A DNA stretch of 64,000 nt, taken from Phycisphaeraceae bacterium (lineage in GTDB: Bacteria; Planctomycetota; Phycisphaerae; Phycisphaerales; UBA1924). Within the stretch, counting starts at the first letter, position 1. The number at the start of each line of letters is the position of its first letter. The DNA lies in assembly GCA_019636625.1 (NCBI GenBank), contig JAHBXE010000003.1:124001-188000 (forward strand), given 5' to 3'. Both the position numbers and the translations under genes were made by a program. This document shows positions 33,616 to 42,718 of the stretch, one piece after another. The notes below the pieces were generated by a model that was given only the letters and a program-made list of their open reading frames with translations, was not told the DNA's origin and searched no databases.

Positions 33616-36123
33616 TCAGGTGCACCCGGCCGCGTACTTGTTCAGGAAGCACTGGAAGTCATTGGCCGTCAACGCCGGCGAACCCGTGCTGCCGTCGCAG
33701 TTGGCGTACGAGTCGCCCGCCGCGTACTTGTTCAGGAAGCACTGGAAGTCGTTGGCCGTCAACAGCGGCGAGCCGGTCGAGCCGTCGCAGTTGGCGTAGC
33801 AGCTCGCATTGAACTCGATGGTCAGCGTGCCGGCGCCGAAGGCCGTCGCCGTGTTCCCCGCGACGCGGATCTGGTAGACCGAGCCCGTGGTCACCGCGAA
33901 GTTCTCGATCACGCTCTGCGTCGAGCAGCCCGTGATGTTGGCGTTGTCGTTGCACGCCAGCTCGAACCCGCACGCCCCATCGTGGATGCTCACCACCGTG
34001 TTCCACGTCGTCCCCGGGCAGGTCGCCACGCGGATGGTCCCGTTGGCCGGCGCCGTGTAGTTGAAGAACACATCGCGGCTGGCCGACTGGTTGCACGACA
34101 CGGGGAAGCTGTGCGTCGCCTCCGTGGTGTCGAACGGGTTCGCCCCCGTCACCGCCACGGCGGCCGACTGGCACTCATCCCCCGCCGCCGCGGGCGGGGC
34201 CACCGTGATCGTGAGGTTCGTCACGCTGCTCGAAGCGAGCGACGCCGCCACCGGCGCCGAGATGCGGATGAGGTAGGGCACCCCCGCCGCCAGCGCCACG
34301 CGCCCGATCCGGCTGCGTGTGCTCGTGCACCCCGTGCTCGGGCCGGTCGCGTAGTCGTTGTTGCACGCGATCTCGGCGCCGGAGCAATCCGTGTACACCG
34401 TCAGCACCGTGTCGAAGTTCGCCCCGCAGGTCTCCAGGCGGTACTCCTGCGTCATCGGCGGCGTGAACACGTACCACAGGTCCGACTTCACCCCCGCCGA
34501 CACGCACGTCGCCGCGCTGGGGTCCGTCACCCACGCGCCGCACACGTTCTGCCCCGTCCCCAGCACGTTCGTGCCCATCGTCACCGTCTGCGGAGTCGCG
34601 CACGTGTCGTTGGCCGCCACCGGAACCGCCGGATCGACCTGCACCACCGCGTTGGTCGAGGGCGAAGCCCCGCACCCGTTGGTCGCCACCGCGGCGTACG
34701 TCCCCGCGTCCGCGGGCGACAGCGGGCCGTTCACCCGGAGCTGCTTGCCCGCCGACGCCAACGCGTACGTCGAGCCCGTCCCCGAAGGCCCCTCCAGAAT
34801 CGGCGTCCCGTTCTTGGTCCACACCATCGTGATCGGGGCCGAGCCCGCCGCGGCGGCGTTGAGAATCACCGAGCTCGTGCACGCCGTGATGTTCGTCGTC
34901 GCCGCCGGGTTCGACGTGATCACCGCCGGGATGCACCCGGCGCCCGGCCGGTTCAACTCGATCAACCAGCTCCCCGGGGTGTCCGGATCGAGCGAGGGCG
35001 CCCCCACCAGCGTGTTGCCGTCGTCGCTGATGTCAAACGCGTAGCCCAGGTGCGACAGGCCAAGACCACCCGCCGTGTACGGCCCGAATCCCGCCCCCGC
35101 CAGGTCCACGTTCTGCGACACCAGGTAGTCGCTCAGGTCGTGCATCTGCCCACCGGTGAAGATGAACCCGCCCCGGATGAAGCTCCCGCACGTGCTGTAC
35201 TCCAGCAGCCCGACGAACGTGCTCCCATCCTCATTCATTGCCGTCGGCGTAAACCGCGGCCCGATCCCGCACCCCGACAGCGGCGTCCACCAGCTCGAAA
35301 TCGTCAGCGGCGCCGCGCTCATGTTGTACACATCGTTCCGGTCCCACTGCTGCGTCCCCGCGTTCCAGGTCCAGCGCGTGAACCAGCTCTCCACCAGGTC
35401 CAACCCCGCGTTGTACTTGAACGAGGTGCCGAGGATCACCGTCCCGGCGTCATTGATCTGGAAGTTGTCCACCGTCCGGTACACGATCCCGCCGCTCGCG
35501 CTGGGCCCATCCGGCAGGTATGTCCAGTCGTACGTGCTCGTGACGCTGTTCCAGCGCCACACGCCCGGTCGCCCGCCGCTGGTTGTTCCCGCGACGTTCG
35601 GGCTCTCCCCGCCCACGATCACCGTCCCATCTTCCGAAACCGCCATCGCCCGCGCCGTCGTCGTCGTTCCCAGGAGCTTGGTCGTCACCGGTGTCCGCGC
35701 GCCGTAGTCCGTCACGTACCCCGCAAACGAACCCGGGCTGCTCGTCGAGCACTGCCCCACGATGAAACGCCCCGTCGCGGATATGTCCCGCACGTTCGCG
35801 ATGCTCGTCACCGTCGCGGCCAACGGCGCGTTCGTCCACGCCTGCGCCGTCGCATCCCACCTCGACGCCGCCCCACCCACCGTCCCCGCCGCGAACAGCC
35901 CATCATCCGAGCACGCCACCATGCTCGGGCTCGTTCCAGTCACCGTGTTGATCGTCAGCGTGTTCAGCCCAATCCCGTACGCCGTCCCCCCGCCAAATGC
36001 CTTCGTGCCGTCGTTGCTCACACCCTGCGGCGAGCCCGGGTTCAACACCACAACCCGGGGCTGCCCCATCGCCTGACCACAGATGCCGGCAACCACCGCC
36101 GCGACCATCGCAACCTTCTTCAT
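33616..36123 (-). CDS. Large secreted protein with propeller, Ig-like and dockerin-like domains
   Basis: 835 residues. Signal peptide MKKVAMVAAVVAGICGQAMG. The N-terminal half has repeated units of the type ISATGRFIVGQCS, VSEDGTVIVGGES and ISDDGNTLVGAPS, like HAF or propeller repeats. At about 400-500 is an Ig-like segment (MVWTKNGTPILEGPSG ... DAGTYAAVATN), then two pre-peptidase-like beta domains (ANDTCATPQTVTMG, YRLETCGANFDTVLTVYTD and a second DECQSAAVAVTG). The C-terminus has two near-identical dockerin-like repeats and ends GCT. The ATG follows AGGAG and a good promoter lies 74 bp upstream. Confidence 0.85.
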   Translation of the reverse strand: MKKVAMVAAVVAGICGQAMGQPRVVVLNPGSPQGVSNDGTKAFGGGTAYGIGLNTLTINTVTGTSPSMVACSDDGLFAAGTVGGAASRWDATAQAWTNAPLAATVTSIANVRDISATGRFIVGQCSTSSPGSFAGYVTDYGARTPVTTKLLGTTTTARAMAVSEDGTVIVGGESPNVAGTTSGGRPGVWRWNSVTSTYDWTYLPDGPSASGGIVYRTVDNFQINDAGTVILGTSFKYNAGLDLVESWFTRWTWNAGTQQWDRNDVYNMSAAPLTISSWWTPLSGCGIGPRFTPTAMNEDGSTFVGLLEYSTCGSFIRGGFIFTGGQMHDLSDYLVSQNVDLAGAGFGPYTAGGLGLSHLGYAFDISDDGNTLVGAPSLDPDTPGSWLIELNRPGAGCIPAVITSNPAATTNITACTSSVILNAAAAGSAPITMVWTKNGTPILEGPSGTGSTYALASAGKQLRVNGPLSPADAGTYAAVATNGCGASPSTNAVVQVDPAVPVAANDTCATPQTVTMGTNVLGTGQNVCGAWVTDPSAATCVSAGVKSDLWYVFTPPMTQEYRLETCGANFDTVLTVYTDCSGAEIACNNDYATGPSTGCTSTRSRIGRVALAAGVPYLIRISAPVAASLASSSVTNLTITVAPPAAAGDECQSAAVAVTGANPFDTTEATHSFPVSCNQSASRDVFFNYTAPANGTIRVATCPGTTWNTVVSIHDGACGFELACNDNANITGCSTQSVIENFAVTTGSVYQIRVAGNTATAFGAGTLTIEFNASCYANCDGSTGSPLLTANDFQCFLNKYAAGDSYANCDGSTGSPALTANDFQCFLNKYAAGCT

Positions 36124-36196
36124 GTGCCACTCCTGGAGAACCGGAACACCTCAGCAACTCAGCCCGCGGCCATCGCGGACCACCTCACGAAGCGGC

Positions 36197-36224
36197 ATAG
36201 TACCGACCCTGCGATCTTGTTCAA
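36197..36224 (-). promoter_or_regulatory. Sigma-70-type promoter for the gene at 36123
   Basis: On the minus strand -35 TTGAAC (complement of 36219-36224), 16-bp spacer, -10 TACTAT (complement of 36197-36202). A short palindrome TTCTTGAACAAGA overlaps the -35 box, a possible operator. Confidence 0.55.
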
Positions 36225-36324
36225 GAACTTCCCTGGGGAAAATCTCAGAAAACTTTCAGGTGGAGGTACCAATTCCCGATTACCCTTGGTATCATGAGCC
36301 CGAGCCATATCGAAGCGGCCTGCA

Positions 36325-37566
36325 ATGAGCACATACCCTAGCAAAACTCGTACACCGTCGATTGGGTTGGACGAGGATTGCCGCCAGGCGGTTCAGGCGT
36401 TGCGCAGCCAGTTGATTGATCTCTACGCCTCCCTCGAACTCGACCCCGACCAGCCTCAAGAGGTCGCTCGTCGCCTGAAGCTCAACAAGAACCTCACCTG
36501 GAAGATCTCCAAGATCATCAACGCGGCGGACGGCCTTTCCGCCATTCCCCACGTCCCGGGTGCCGCGGGGATGGAGATCCTGCTCACCTGCCTTGAGAGC
36601 GCCGGCGCTCCCAAGCGCTACATCGACGGCGTGCGCGACGCGCTCGACCAGTACGACGAGACGGTCCAGCGTCACGCCGGCGACCGGGCCAACCTCGATC
36701 TCATGCTCGACAGCATGGGCCTCGTTCCCACGGGTGTGCCCCTGCTGACCAGCCGCGAACTGGCCTTCCAGGGCAACAGCGGCATCTGGGGCCTGCAGGC
36801 CCGGGCGCGTGTCGCCGCGGCGTTCGTCGTTCCCAGCCCTACCGATCCGAACCTCGTGGACACCGCGCTGGTCGCGGGCCTCATCGGACTCCGCCGGCTC
36901 CGGGTCACATCCGGCTGGCCTCTCTTCCGTTTCATGGAATACAAGACCGGCACGGGCGAGTTCACACCCAGCGCCCCCGAGGAGATCGACACCTCGCGCC
37001 ATCCCGGCGACCCACCCGGCCTGCTCCGCCGGTTCTGCTCCGCCTCCATGCCCGAGATCGAGACCCGCCAGGACGGCAACGCCTTCGCCTGCGTGCTGCC
37101 CCCGGGACCGATCGGCAACACCGGCGCCTTCGACTGCTTCTTCGGCGACATCCGGCGCGGCAAGTCCCGCTACCGCGACAACGCCGACGACTACGCCGAG
37201 TTCGCCGCCTCGGTGAAGCTCCCCACCGAGACCCTCATCTTTGATCTCATCGCCCACCGCTCCCTGGACATCCCCACGCCGGAGGTCCGGGTCTTCGGGC
37301 GGCCCATGGGCGGGCCCGACGACCCCGAGCAGCGGGCCCCCGAGTCGCTCCTCCCCCTGGCCGAACGCTGCGTCGAGCTCGCGGGCCACCCGCCCGCCGT
37401 GGCCACGCCGCTCGTCCCCAGGTACACAGAACTGGTGCATCTTGTCATGGAGCGGCTGGGCTACAGCCCCCGGGAGTTCCGGGGGTGGCGCCTGCTGATC
37501 CCCTGGCCGCCCATGACCTCCACCGCCGTGCTGCGCTGGCCGCTGGAAGCACGCCCGAACACCTGA
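36325..37566 (+). CDS. Conserved hypothetical protein with N-terminal HTH-like region
   Basis: 413 residues, no signal peptide or membrane helix. The first 75 residues include EVARRLKLNKNLTWKISKII, which looks like a helix-turn-helix or winged-helix-like element. The rest is mixed alpha/beta, with LPPGPIGNTGAFDCFFGDIR and a conserved-looking LIFDLIAHRSLDIPTPEVRV. I do not recognise the family. Divergent from the dockerin-tailed gene, with about 200 bp of shared upstream region that could hold both promoters. A TATCAT lies at 36290 as a possible -10 box. Confidence 0.7.
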   Translation: MSTYPSKTRTPSIGLDEDCRQAVQALRSQLIDLYASLELDPDQPQEVARRLKLNKNLTWKISKIINAADGLSAIPHVPGAAGMEILLTCLESAGAPKRYIDGVRDALDQYDETVQRHAGDRANLDLMLDSMGLVPTGVPLLTSRELAFQGNSGIWGLQARARVAAAFVVPSPTDPNLVDTALVAGLIGLRRLRVTSGWPLFRFMEYKTGTGEFTPSAPEEIDTSRHPGDPPGLLRRFCSASMPEIETRQDGNAFACVLPPGPIGNTGAFDCFFGDIRRGKSRYRDNADDYAEFAASVKLPTETLIFDLIAHRSLDIPTPEVRVFGRPMGGPDDPEQRAPESLLPLAERCVELAGHPPAVATPLVPRYTELVHLVMERLGYSPREFRGWRLLIPWPPMTSTAVLRWPLEARPNT

Positions 37567-37580
37567 GTTGACACACATCC

Positions 37581-38258
37581 ATGTGCGGACGGTACACCCA
37601 TCTCTTCACCTGGGAAGAGCTCCATCGGCTCTGCACCCTCACCGCGCCCCCCATCACGCTGCCCCGCAGCTACAACGTCGCCCCCACCCAGTCCGCCCCC
37701 GTTGTGCGGCTCATCGAGGGCGGCGGGCGCGGCGCGGGCCTGTTCCGCTGGGGCCTTGTCCCCTTCTGGGCCGAGGATCCCAAGATCGGCTCGGCGCTCA
37801 TCAACGCCCGCGCCGAAACCGTCGCCGACAAGCCCGCCTTCCGCGCCGCCTTCAAGGCCCGCCGCTGCCTCGTGCCCGTCTCCGGCTTCTACGAATGGAA
37901 GAAAATGGGCGCGCACAAGCAGCCGTACTACATCCGTGCCGCGGCCGACGAGCCCCTCCTGCTCGCGGGTCTGTGGGAATCCTGGCGCCCCAGGCCCGCC
38001 GAGGATGCGGCGCACGCCGCCCCCCTCGAAACCTACACGATCATCACCACCACTCCCAACGAACTCCTGGCCACGCTCCACGACCGCATGCCCGTCATCA
38101 TCGCCCCCGAAGACCAGCCCCGCTGGCTCGAAGGCACCCACTACGACGCCCAATCGCTCCTCAAGCCCTCCCCCGCCGAGCTCCTGATGTGCCACCCCGT
38201 CAGCACGCGAGTGAACTCGCCGCGAAACAACGAGGCGGCGTGCATCGAGCCGGTGTAG
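37581..38258 (+). CDS. SOS response-associated peptidase (YedK/HMCES family)
   Basis: 225 residues. Forms a covalent cross-link to abasic sites in single-stranded DNA through Cys2, shielding them. Present are the catalytic MCGRYTH at the N-terminus, SYNVAPTQ, LFRWGLVPFWAEDP, INARAETVADKPAF, RRCLVPVSGFYEWKK, and the LHDRMPVIIAPED loop bearing the conserved His. Length and domain order are typical. It starts 14 bp after the previous stop, so it may be co-transcribed with the hypothetical gene. No ribosome binding site or SOS box is obvious. Confidence 0.92.
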   Translation: MCGRYTHLFTWEELHRLCTLTAPPITLPRSYNVAPTQSAPVVRLIEGGGRGAGLFRWGLVPFWAEDPKIGSALINARAETVADKPAFRAAFKARRCLVPVSGFYEWKKMGAHKQPYYIRAAADEPLLLAGLWESWRPRPAEDAAHAAPLETYTIITTTPNELLATLHDRMPVIIAPEDQPRWLEGTHYDAQSLLKPSPAELLMCHPVSTRVNSPRNNEAACIEPV

Positions 38259-38322
38259 AGGCCGGCTCCCGCTCGCTCCGCATTCCTCGCGCGTTACCGC
38301 AGCCTCCGATGGAATGCGGCAC

Positions 38323-38343
38323 GCCGACGGAAGCTCCGTCGGC
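38323..38343. terminator. Hairpin between convergent genes
   Basis: Perfect 9-bp stem GCCGACGGA/TCCGTCGGC with a 3-base loop lies between the yedK-like stop and the convergent dockerin-tailed gene's stop. It lacks a clear T-tract on either strand, so it may act bidirectionally but weakly. Confidence 0.4.
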
Positions 38344-38393
38344 GCCGAGTGCCCGGCGGCGCGGCAATCGCTCTCGCCGGCCCATCCTCCCGA

Positions 38394-39521
38394 TCAACTG
38401 CATCCCGTCGCGAACTTGTTCAGGAAGCACTGGAAGTCGTTGGCGGTCAGCGCGGGTGAACCCGTGCTGGCATCGCAGTTGGCATAGGCCTCTCCGGCGG
38501 CGAAGCTGTTGAGGAAGCACTGAAAGTCGTTCGCCGTCAACGCGGGCGTCCCCGTGGACGCATCGCAGTTCGCGTAGCACGGTGCGGGCGCGGTGCTTTG
38601 GATGATCTTCCCGAGGCTCCGGCTTCGCACGGTAATCCCTTCAGGGATTGGCCCGCCGCCCACCGCCTGGAACGGCCGAACTCGAATCGAGTCAGGAAAG
38701 TCAACCGCCGCCGTCGCGGCGCCGGAGATTGATCCGAACAGCCCGGCACTCACCGCCGTCGCCTCGACCTCCGCCTCCCCGTTCACCACGATCGCCACCG
38801 AAGTGGTGCCGGGTTGCAGGTGCACGGTCACAAACCTCGTGACGTTGATGGAGGCCTCCTCGGGCATCACGCTCACCGACTCGACCTCAACTTGCTCGAT
38901 GAAGCCTTCCTGTCCGAGTGACCCCGACAGCCTCAGCCTGGCGGTTGCCTTTGTGCGCTCGGGATCACCAAAGCCCTCCGCCCCGTACACCGACCCCGAC
39001 ACATGCATCGGCATCTCGATTGTGGTGGATATCGATGATGTAATATCAAGGTAGTCAACAAAGTTGAGTTCTCCCCGTGCTTTCCGCTTGACCTCGAAGC
39101 CGCCCGTGAAACCGCCGCCGATGGAGAACGAATACAGGTTGAACGACCCACGCAGCACCCCAAGGTTCTCCTCGATACCGAACGTGCACGGCAGGCTGGG
39201 AAGAATCTGGTTTATGCCGTGTTGAGCGGCGTTCTGCGCCAGCTTCTCCGGGGTCGTGGCAAACTCGGCCTTCGCGCTGATGCTGAAGTTGCCGTTGGTG
39301 TTGCCGGACAACTGCCAGTTGAAGCCCCCGATCACCGGCACTTCCGACCCCGGCCACATGGGAAACTGGCAGTCATACGTGAAGGCGTGGCTGTTCTGGC
39401 CGGGAGACTGAAGAATGTTCCCCTCCCACAGACGGACCGACGCGCTCAACTGCGCCGCCGCGCCGGGTGTGATGGTCGCTGTACAGAGCGTCGCCGACAC
39501 GATACAGGCACGCGTACTCAT
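38394..39521 (-). CDS. Secreted beta-rich protein with dockerin-like tail
   Basis: 375 residues. A signal peptide (MSTRACIVSATLCTATITPG, cleaved near AAAQ) precedes a beta-rich body of unknown fold, with FTYDCQFPMWPGSEVPVIGG and Gly/Thr-rich strands. The C-terminus carries two dockerin-like repeats (CYANCDASTGTPALTANDF, then AYANCDASTGSPALTANDF), ending ATGCS. The ATG at 39521 has AAGGAG nine bases upstream. No catalytic motif is evident. It converges with the YedK-like gene. Confidence 0.78.
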   Translation of the reverse strand: MSTRACIVSATLCTATITPGAAAQLSASVRLWEGNILQSPGQNSHAFTYDCQFPMWPGSEVPVIGGFNWQLSGNTNGNFSISAKAEFATTPEKLAQNAAQHGINQILPSLPCTFGIEENLGVLRGSFNLYSFSIGGGFTGGFEVKRKARGELNFVDYLDITSSISTTIEMPMHVSGSVYGAEGFGDPERTKATARLRLSGSLGQEGFIEQVEVESVSVMPEEASINVTRFVTVHLQPGTTSVAIVVNGEAEVEATAVSAGLFGSISGAATAAVDFPDSIRVRPFQAVGGGPIPEGITVRSRSLGKIIQSTAPAPCYANCDASTGTPALTANDFQCFLNSFAAGEAYANCDASTGSPALTANDFQCFLNKFATGCS

Positions 39522-39893
39522 CCGTGTGTTCTCCTTGGACAGACCTGCGTTGTGCACGCGATGACAATCTGGTGATGTGCCCCGTGGCAATCCAGAAGGC
39601 CGAGCGAGGCGCGGGCTCGGCTTGTACCCGAGCCACTCCCGGCTCCCGCATTCCCCGCCTGGCCCCATCCATTCACATCACGAAACAAGGATGGGCCTCC
39701 CTTTGTGCCGCTGGTCACCGAGTCCAACCTCAATGCTCTGTGATTCGCAATGTCTTGCCCCATGGCTCGACCTGTTTGCTCCCGTCAGTAGACGAAGAAC
39801 TCCGCTGATAAGCGCAATGCGCATGGACAAATTCGCCACCGCGTGGCATACTGGCATTGACGCCGTGTTGGCACCCCTAGTTCGCACGCCAGA
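39522..39893. other. Intergenic region without a supported gene
   Basis: 372 bp between divergent starts of a dockerin-tailed gene and an ECF sigma factor gene. It should hold both promoters. A possible TTGCCA box at about 39575-39580 (minus strand) has no convincing partner. Nothing else recognisable. Confidence 0.5.
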
Positions 39894-40472
39894 ATGCCCC
39901 CCGACCCCCCACCTATCGCCGCCTCCCCCCCGGACGACCCCGAACTCATCGCCCTCGTCCTCCTGCGTCTCCGCACCCTCGCCCGCCGCATCGCCCGCGG
40001 CGGCGAGGTCACTTCCCAGACCACCTCCATCGTCCACGATGCGTGGATCCGCCTCCACGACACCGACACGCCCCCCACGCCCGAACGCCTCCCCTTCCTC
40101 GCCGCTTCCGTCGTCCGTTCCGTCGTGGTGGACAGCATCCGACGCGCCCGCCAGGTCAAGCGCGGCGGGCGGTGGGGCCGCATCCCCCTCGAAACCCTCG
40201 AAACCGCCCCGACCTCCAACGGATCAACCCTGGGCAAGGCCATCCGCCCCAACACCGGGCGCGACAGCATGGACCTGCTCGAGCTCGACGCCGCCCTCAC
40301 CGAGTTACAGGCCCTGCACGAACGCCGCGCCCGCGTGGTGGAACTGCGCTTCTTCGGCGGTTTGAGCGTCTCTCAGGTAGCACTGGCGCTGGGCATCGGC
40401 GAGCGCACGGTGGACAAGGATTGGGAGATCGCCCGGGCCTGGCTCCGCGACAGGCTCGATCAGAACCGGTAA
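39894..40472 (+). CDS. ECF-type RNA polymerase sigma factor
   Basis: 192 residues. Same subgroup as the sigma factor at 21635-22240: sigma-2 (LIALVLLRLRTLARRIARGG, TSIVHDAWIRLHD) and RLPFLAASVVRSVVVDSIRR, then the sigma-4 HTH (VVELRFFGGLSVSQVALALG, IGERTVDKDWEIARAWLRDR). An opening Pro/Asp-rich 20 residues is likely disordered. It is 6 bp upstream of a membrane kinase gene in the same direction, the classic planctomycetal sigma/kinase pair in which the kinase likely controls the sigma factor. Confidence 0.88.
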   Translation: MPPDPPPIAASPPDDPELIALVLLRLRTLARRIARGGEVTSQTTSIVHDAWIRLHDTDTPPTPERLPFLAASVVRSVVVDSIRRARQVKRGGRWGRIPLETLETAPTSNGSTLGKAIRPNTGRDSMDLLELDAALTELQALHERRARVVELRFFGGLSVSQVALALGIGERTVDKDWEIARAWLRDRLDQNR

Positions 40473-40478
40473 CACCCC

Positions 40479-42713
40479 ATGGAGCCCAGCGAAGCCCAGC
40501 CCGCCGACCTCCAGACCGTCGAGGATGTCTTCTTTGCCGCCAAGGACCTCACCGCCGACGAGCGCGAACGGCTGATCGCGGACCGGCTGAACCACGACCC
40601 CTCCGCGCAGGGCGAGGCGCGCCGCCTCCTGGCCGCCCACGACCGCAACAGCCGCGGGTTCCTCGAGTCCCCCCTCCTCGGCGATGGGTTCAACGCCCTT
40701 GATGCGGCGCAGCCCGAGCCCATCCCCGAGAGGATCGGCCCCTACCACATCCTTGGGGTTCTCTCGGAAGGCGATGCCTCCCTCGTGTACTTCGGGGAGC
40801 ACAGCGGCCCGGTCCCCCAGCGCGTCGCCATCAAGGTGCTCCGCTCCCGCGCCGAACGCCGCGAGGTCCTCCGCCGCTTCGAGCAGGAACGACGCATGGT
40901 CGCGCAGATGGACCACCCCGGCATCGCCCGGTTCCTCGAGGCCGGCACCACCGCCGACGGGCGAGCCTACTTCGCCATGGAGTACATCGACGGCGTTCCG
41001 GTCTCCTCCTTCGCCGTCGCCAAGTCGCTCAACGCTCCCGGCGTGCTCGCCCTCATGGTCCAGGTCTGCCTCGCCGTCGAGCACGCCCACCAGCGCGGCG
41101 TCATCCACCGCGACCTCAAGCCCTCCAACATCCTCGTCACTCCCGACGGCCATCCCAAGATCATCGACTTCGGCATCGCGCTGGTCCACGCCTCCTCCGA
41201 ACGCCTCACCTTCGACGGCCAGATCATCGGCACACCCGCCTACATCAGCCCCGAGCAGCTCCGCGGCGGCGCGGCGACCGACACCCGCGCCGACGTCTAC
41301 GCCCTGGGCGTCATCCTCTACGAACTGCTCGCTGGACGGCTGCCCTTCGACTTTGGCTCCGCCCCCGCCGCGAACTCCGTCGGCATCGTGCTCGCCTCAA
41401 CGCCCCACCCGCTGCGCGCCCCGGGCGTATCGACCGACACCCGCGCCGTGGTGAGCAAGGCCATGCACGCCGACCCCGAGTCACGCTACGGCTCGGTCGC
41501 CGAGTTCCGCGCCGACCTCCAACGCCTCCTCACCGGCCACCCGGTCCACGCCAGGAAGCACCACCACTTCTCCCTCGCTTCGAAGTTCGTCCGGCGGCAC
41601 TGGGTCGCCACGATGATGACGCTGCTCGCGCTGGCCTTGATCGGCGGCGCGGCGTGGCGCGCCCGGGATTCCGACCGCCAGCGCATCACCCTCGCCATCG
41701 GCGTGGCGGAGAGCCTCGTCCGCCAATCCGCCGAGATCGCCAAGAAGCTCGGCCCCCGCGGCCAGCGCCGTCCGCTCGTCGAGGAACTCGAGCGAATCGC
41801 GGCTGAACTGGCGGATCAGGCCCCCAACGACCCGCGTGTCATGAACCTCCAGGCCATGGTCTGCTCCGCCGTGTGCGACCTCGAGCAGCAGGAGGGCCGA
41901 CTCGAACAGGCCGCGGCGGCGGGGGAAAGCGCCCTGCAGATCCGCCGGCGGCTGGCCAATCTCGACCCCCGTTCCCCCCGGGCGCAGATGAACCTCTCCA
42001 TCGCCATCGTGCGGACCGGCGACATCGCGCACAGTTTGGGGGATCTGGCCGCCGCCGAGCGGGCCTACGCGCGGGCGCACGAGATCGACCTGCAACTGGC
42101 CCGCGCGTACCCCGACGATCCCCGTGTCATCAGCGTGCTGGGCTGGAGTTACGACCGCCTGGGGACCTTCGCCAAGATGCGGGGGGACCTGGCCGCCAGC
42201 ACACAGTTACGTGCTCTGCAACTTCAAACGTTCGAGACCCTCTTCGCGCGGGAGAGCGGCGTCGATGCCTGCCGCGCGTTGAGCGAAACGCACACCCACC
42301 TGGGCCATCTGGGCAATCAGCAGGGCGACATGGCCGGGTGGCACCGGCACGCCAACATCGCCGTGCACTACGCCCGACTCGCGGTCGAACGGGCGCCGAC
42401 GGACCGCCTGGCCGTCGGCAACCTGATTCTCACCGAATCGGGCCGGTGGGACGCCATGTTCACGGCGACGGGTGCGCTTCCCACGCGCGAAGAAGTGGAA
42501 CGGGTGATCGAAGTTGCCCGGAACGCCTCAGCGGCCGACCCGTGGGACCCCCACGCGGCCCACCACGTCCGCACGGCGCTGCTCGCCGCCGTGAAGGTGG
42601 CCAAGCGATGGGGCGACGCCGCGGCCGCCGCGGAGTACGCCTCGGGCCTCGACCCCGGCCTCACCCCGACCCAACACCCGGCGGAGCCCTCTTCGCCCAC
42701 CGGTCCCCGGTGA
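40479..42713 (+). CDS. Membrane Ser/Thr protein kinase with TPR-like C-terminus
   Basis: 744 residues. The kinase domain runs from about 87 to 350: PYHILGVLSEGDASLVYFG, VAIKVLRS, IHRDLKPSNILV and DFGIALV. The glycine-rich loop is atypical (SEGDASLV lacks the second and third glycines), so ATP binding may be altered, though catalytic HRDLKPSN and DFG are intact. One transmembrane helix (MMTLLALALIGGAAW) follows at about 375-392, then a helical, TPR-like sensor region of about 330 residues. It follows the sigma factor gene by 6 bp. No ribosome binding site of note. Confidence 0.87.
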   Translation: MEPSEAQPADLQTVEDVFFAAKDLTADERERLIADRLNHDPSAQGEARRLLAAHDRNSRGFLESPLLGDGFNALDAAQPEPIPERIGPYHILGVLSEGDASLVYFGEHSGPVPQRVAIKVLRSRAERREVLRRFEQERRMVAQMDHPGIARFLEAGTTADGRAYFAMEYIDGVPVSSFAVAKSLNAPGVLALMVQVCLAVEHAHQRGVIHRDLKPSNILVTPDGHPKIIDFGIALVHASSERLTFDGQIIGTPAYISPEQLRGGAATDTRADVYALGVILYELLAGRLPFDFGSAPAANSVGIVLASTPHPLRAPGVSTDTRAVVSKAMHADPESRYGSVAEFRADLQRLLTGHPVHARKHHHFSLASKFVRRHWVATMMTLLALALIGGAAWRARDSDRQRITLAIGVAESLVRQSAEIAKKLGPRGQRRPLVEELERIAAELADQAPNDPRVMNLQAMVCSAVCDLEQQEGRLEQAAAAGESALQIRRRLANLDPRSPRAQMNLSIAIVRTGDIAHSLGDLAAAERAYARAHEIDLQLARAYPDDPRVISVLGWSYDRLGTFAKMRGDLAASTQLRALQLQTFETLFARESGVDACRALSETHTHLGHLGNQQGDMAGWHRHANIAVHYARLAVERAPTDRLAVGNLILTESGRWDAMFTATGALPTREEVERVIEVARNASAADPWDPHAAHHVRTALLAAVKVAKRWGDAAAAAEYASGLDPGLTPTQHPAEPSSPTGPR

Positions 42714-42718
42714 ACCAC

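Noticed and set aside
33982..36297. A 771-codon plus-strand open frame
   Set aside because: Antisense to the dockerin-tailed gene with His/Arg-rich product and no domain.
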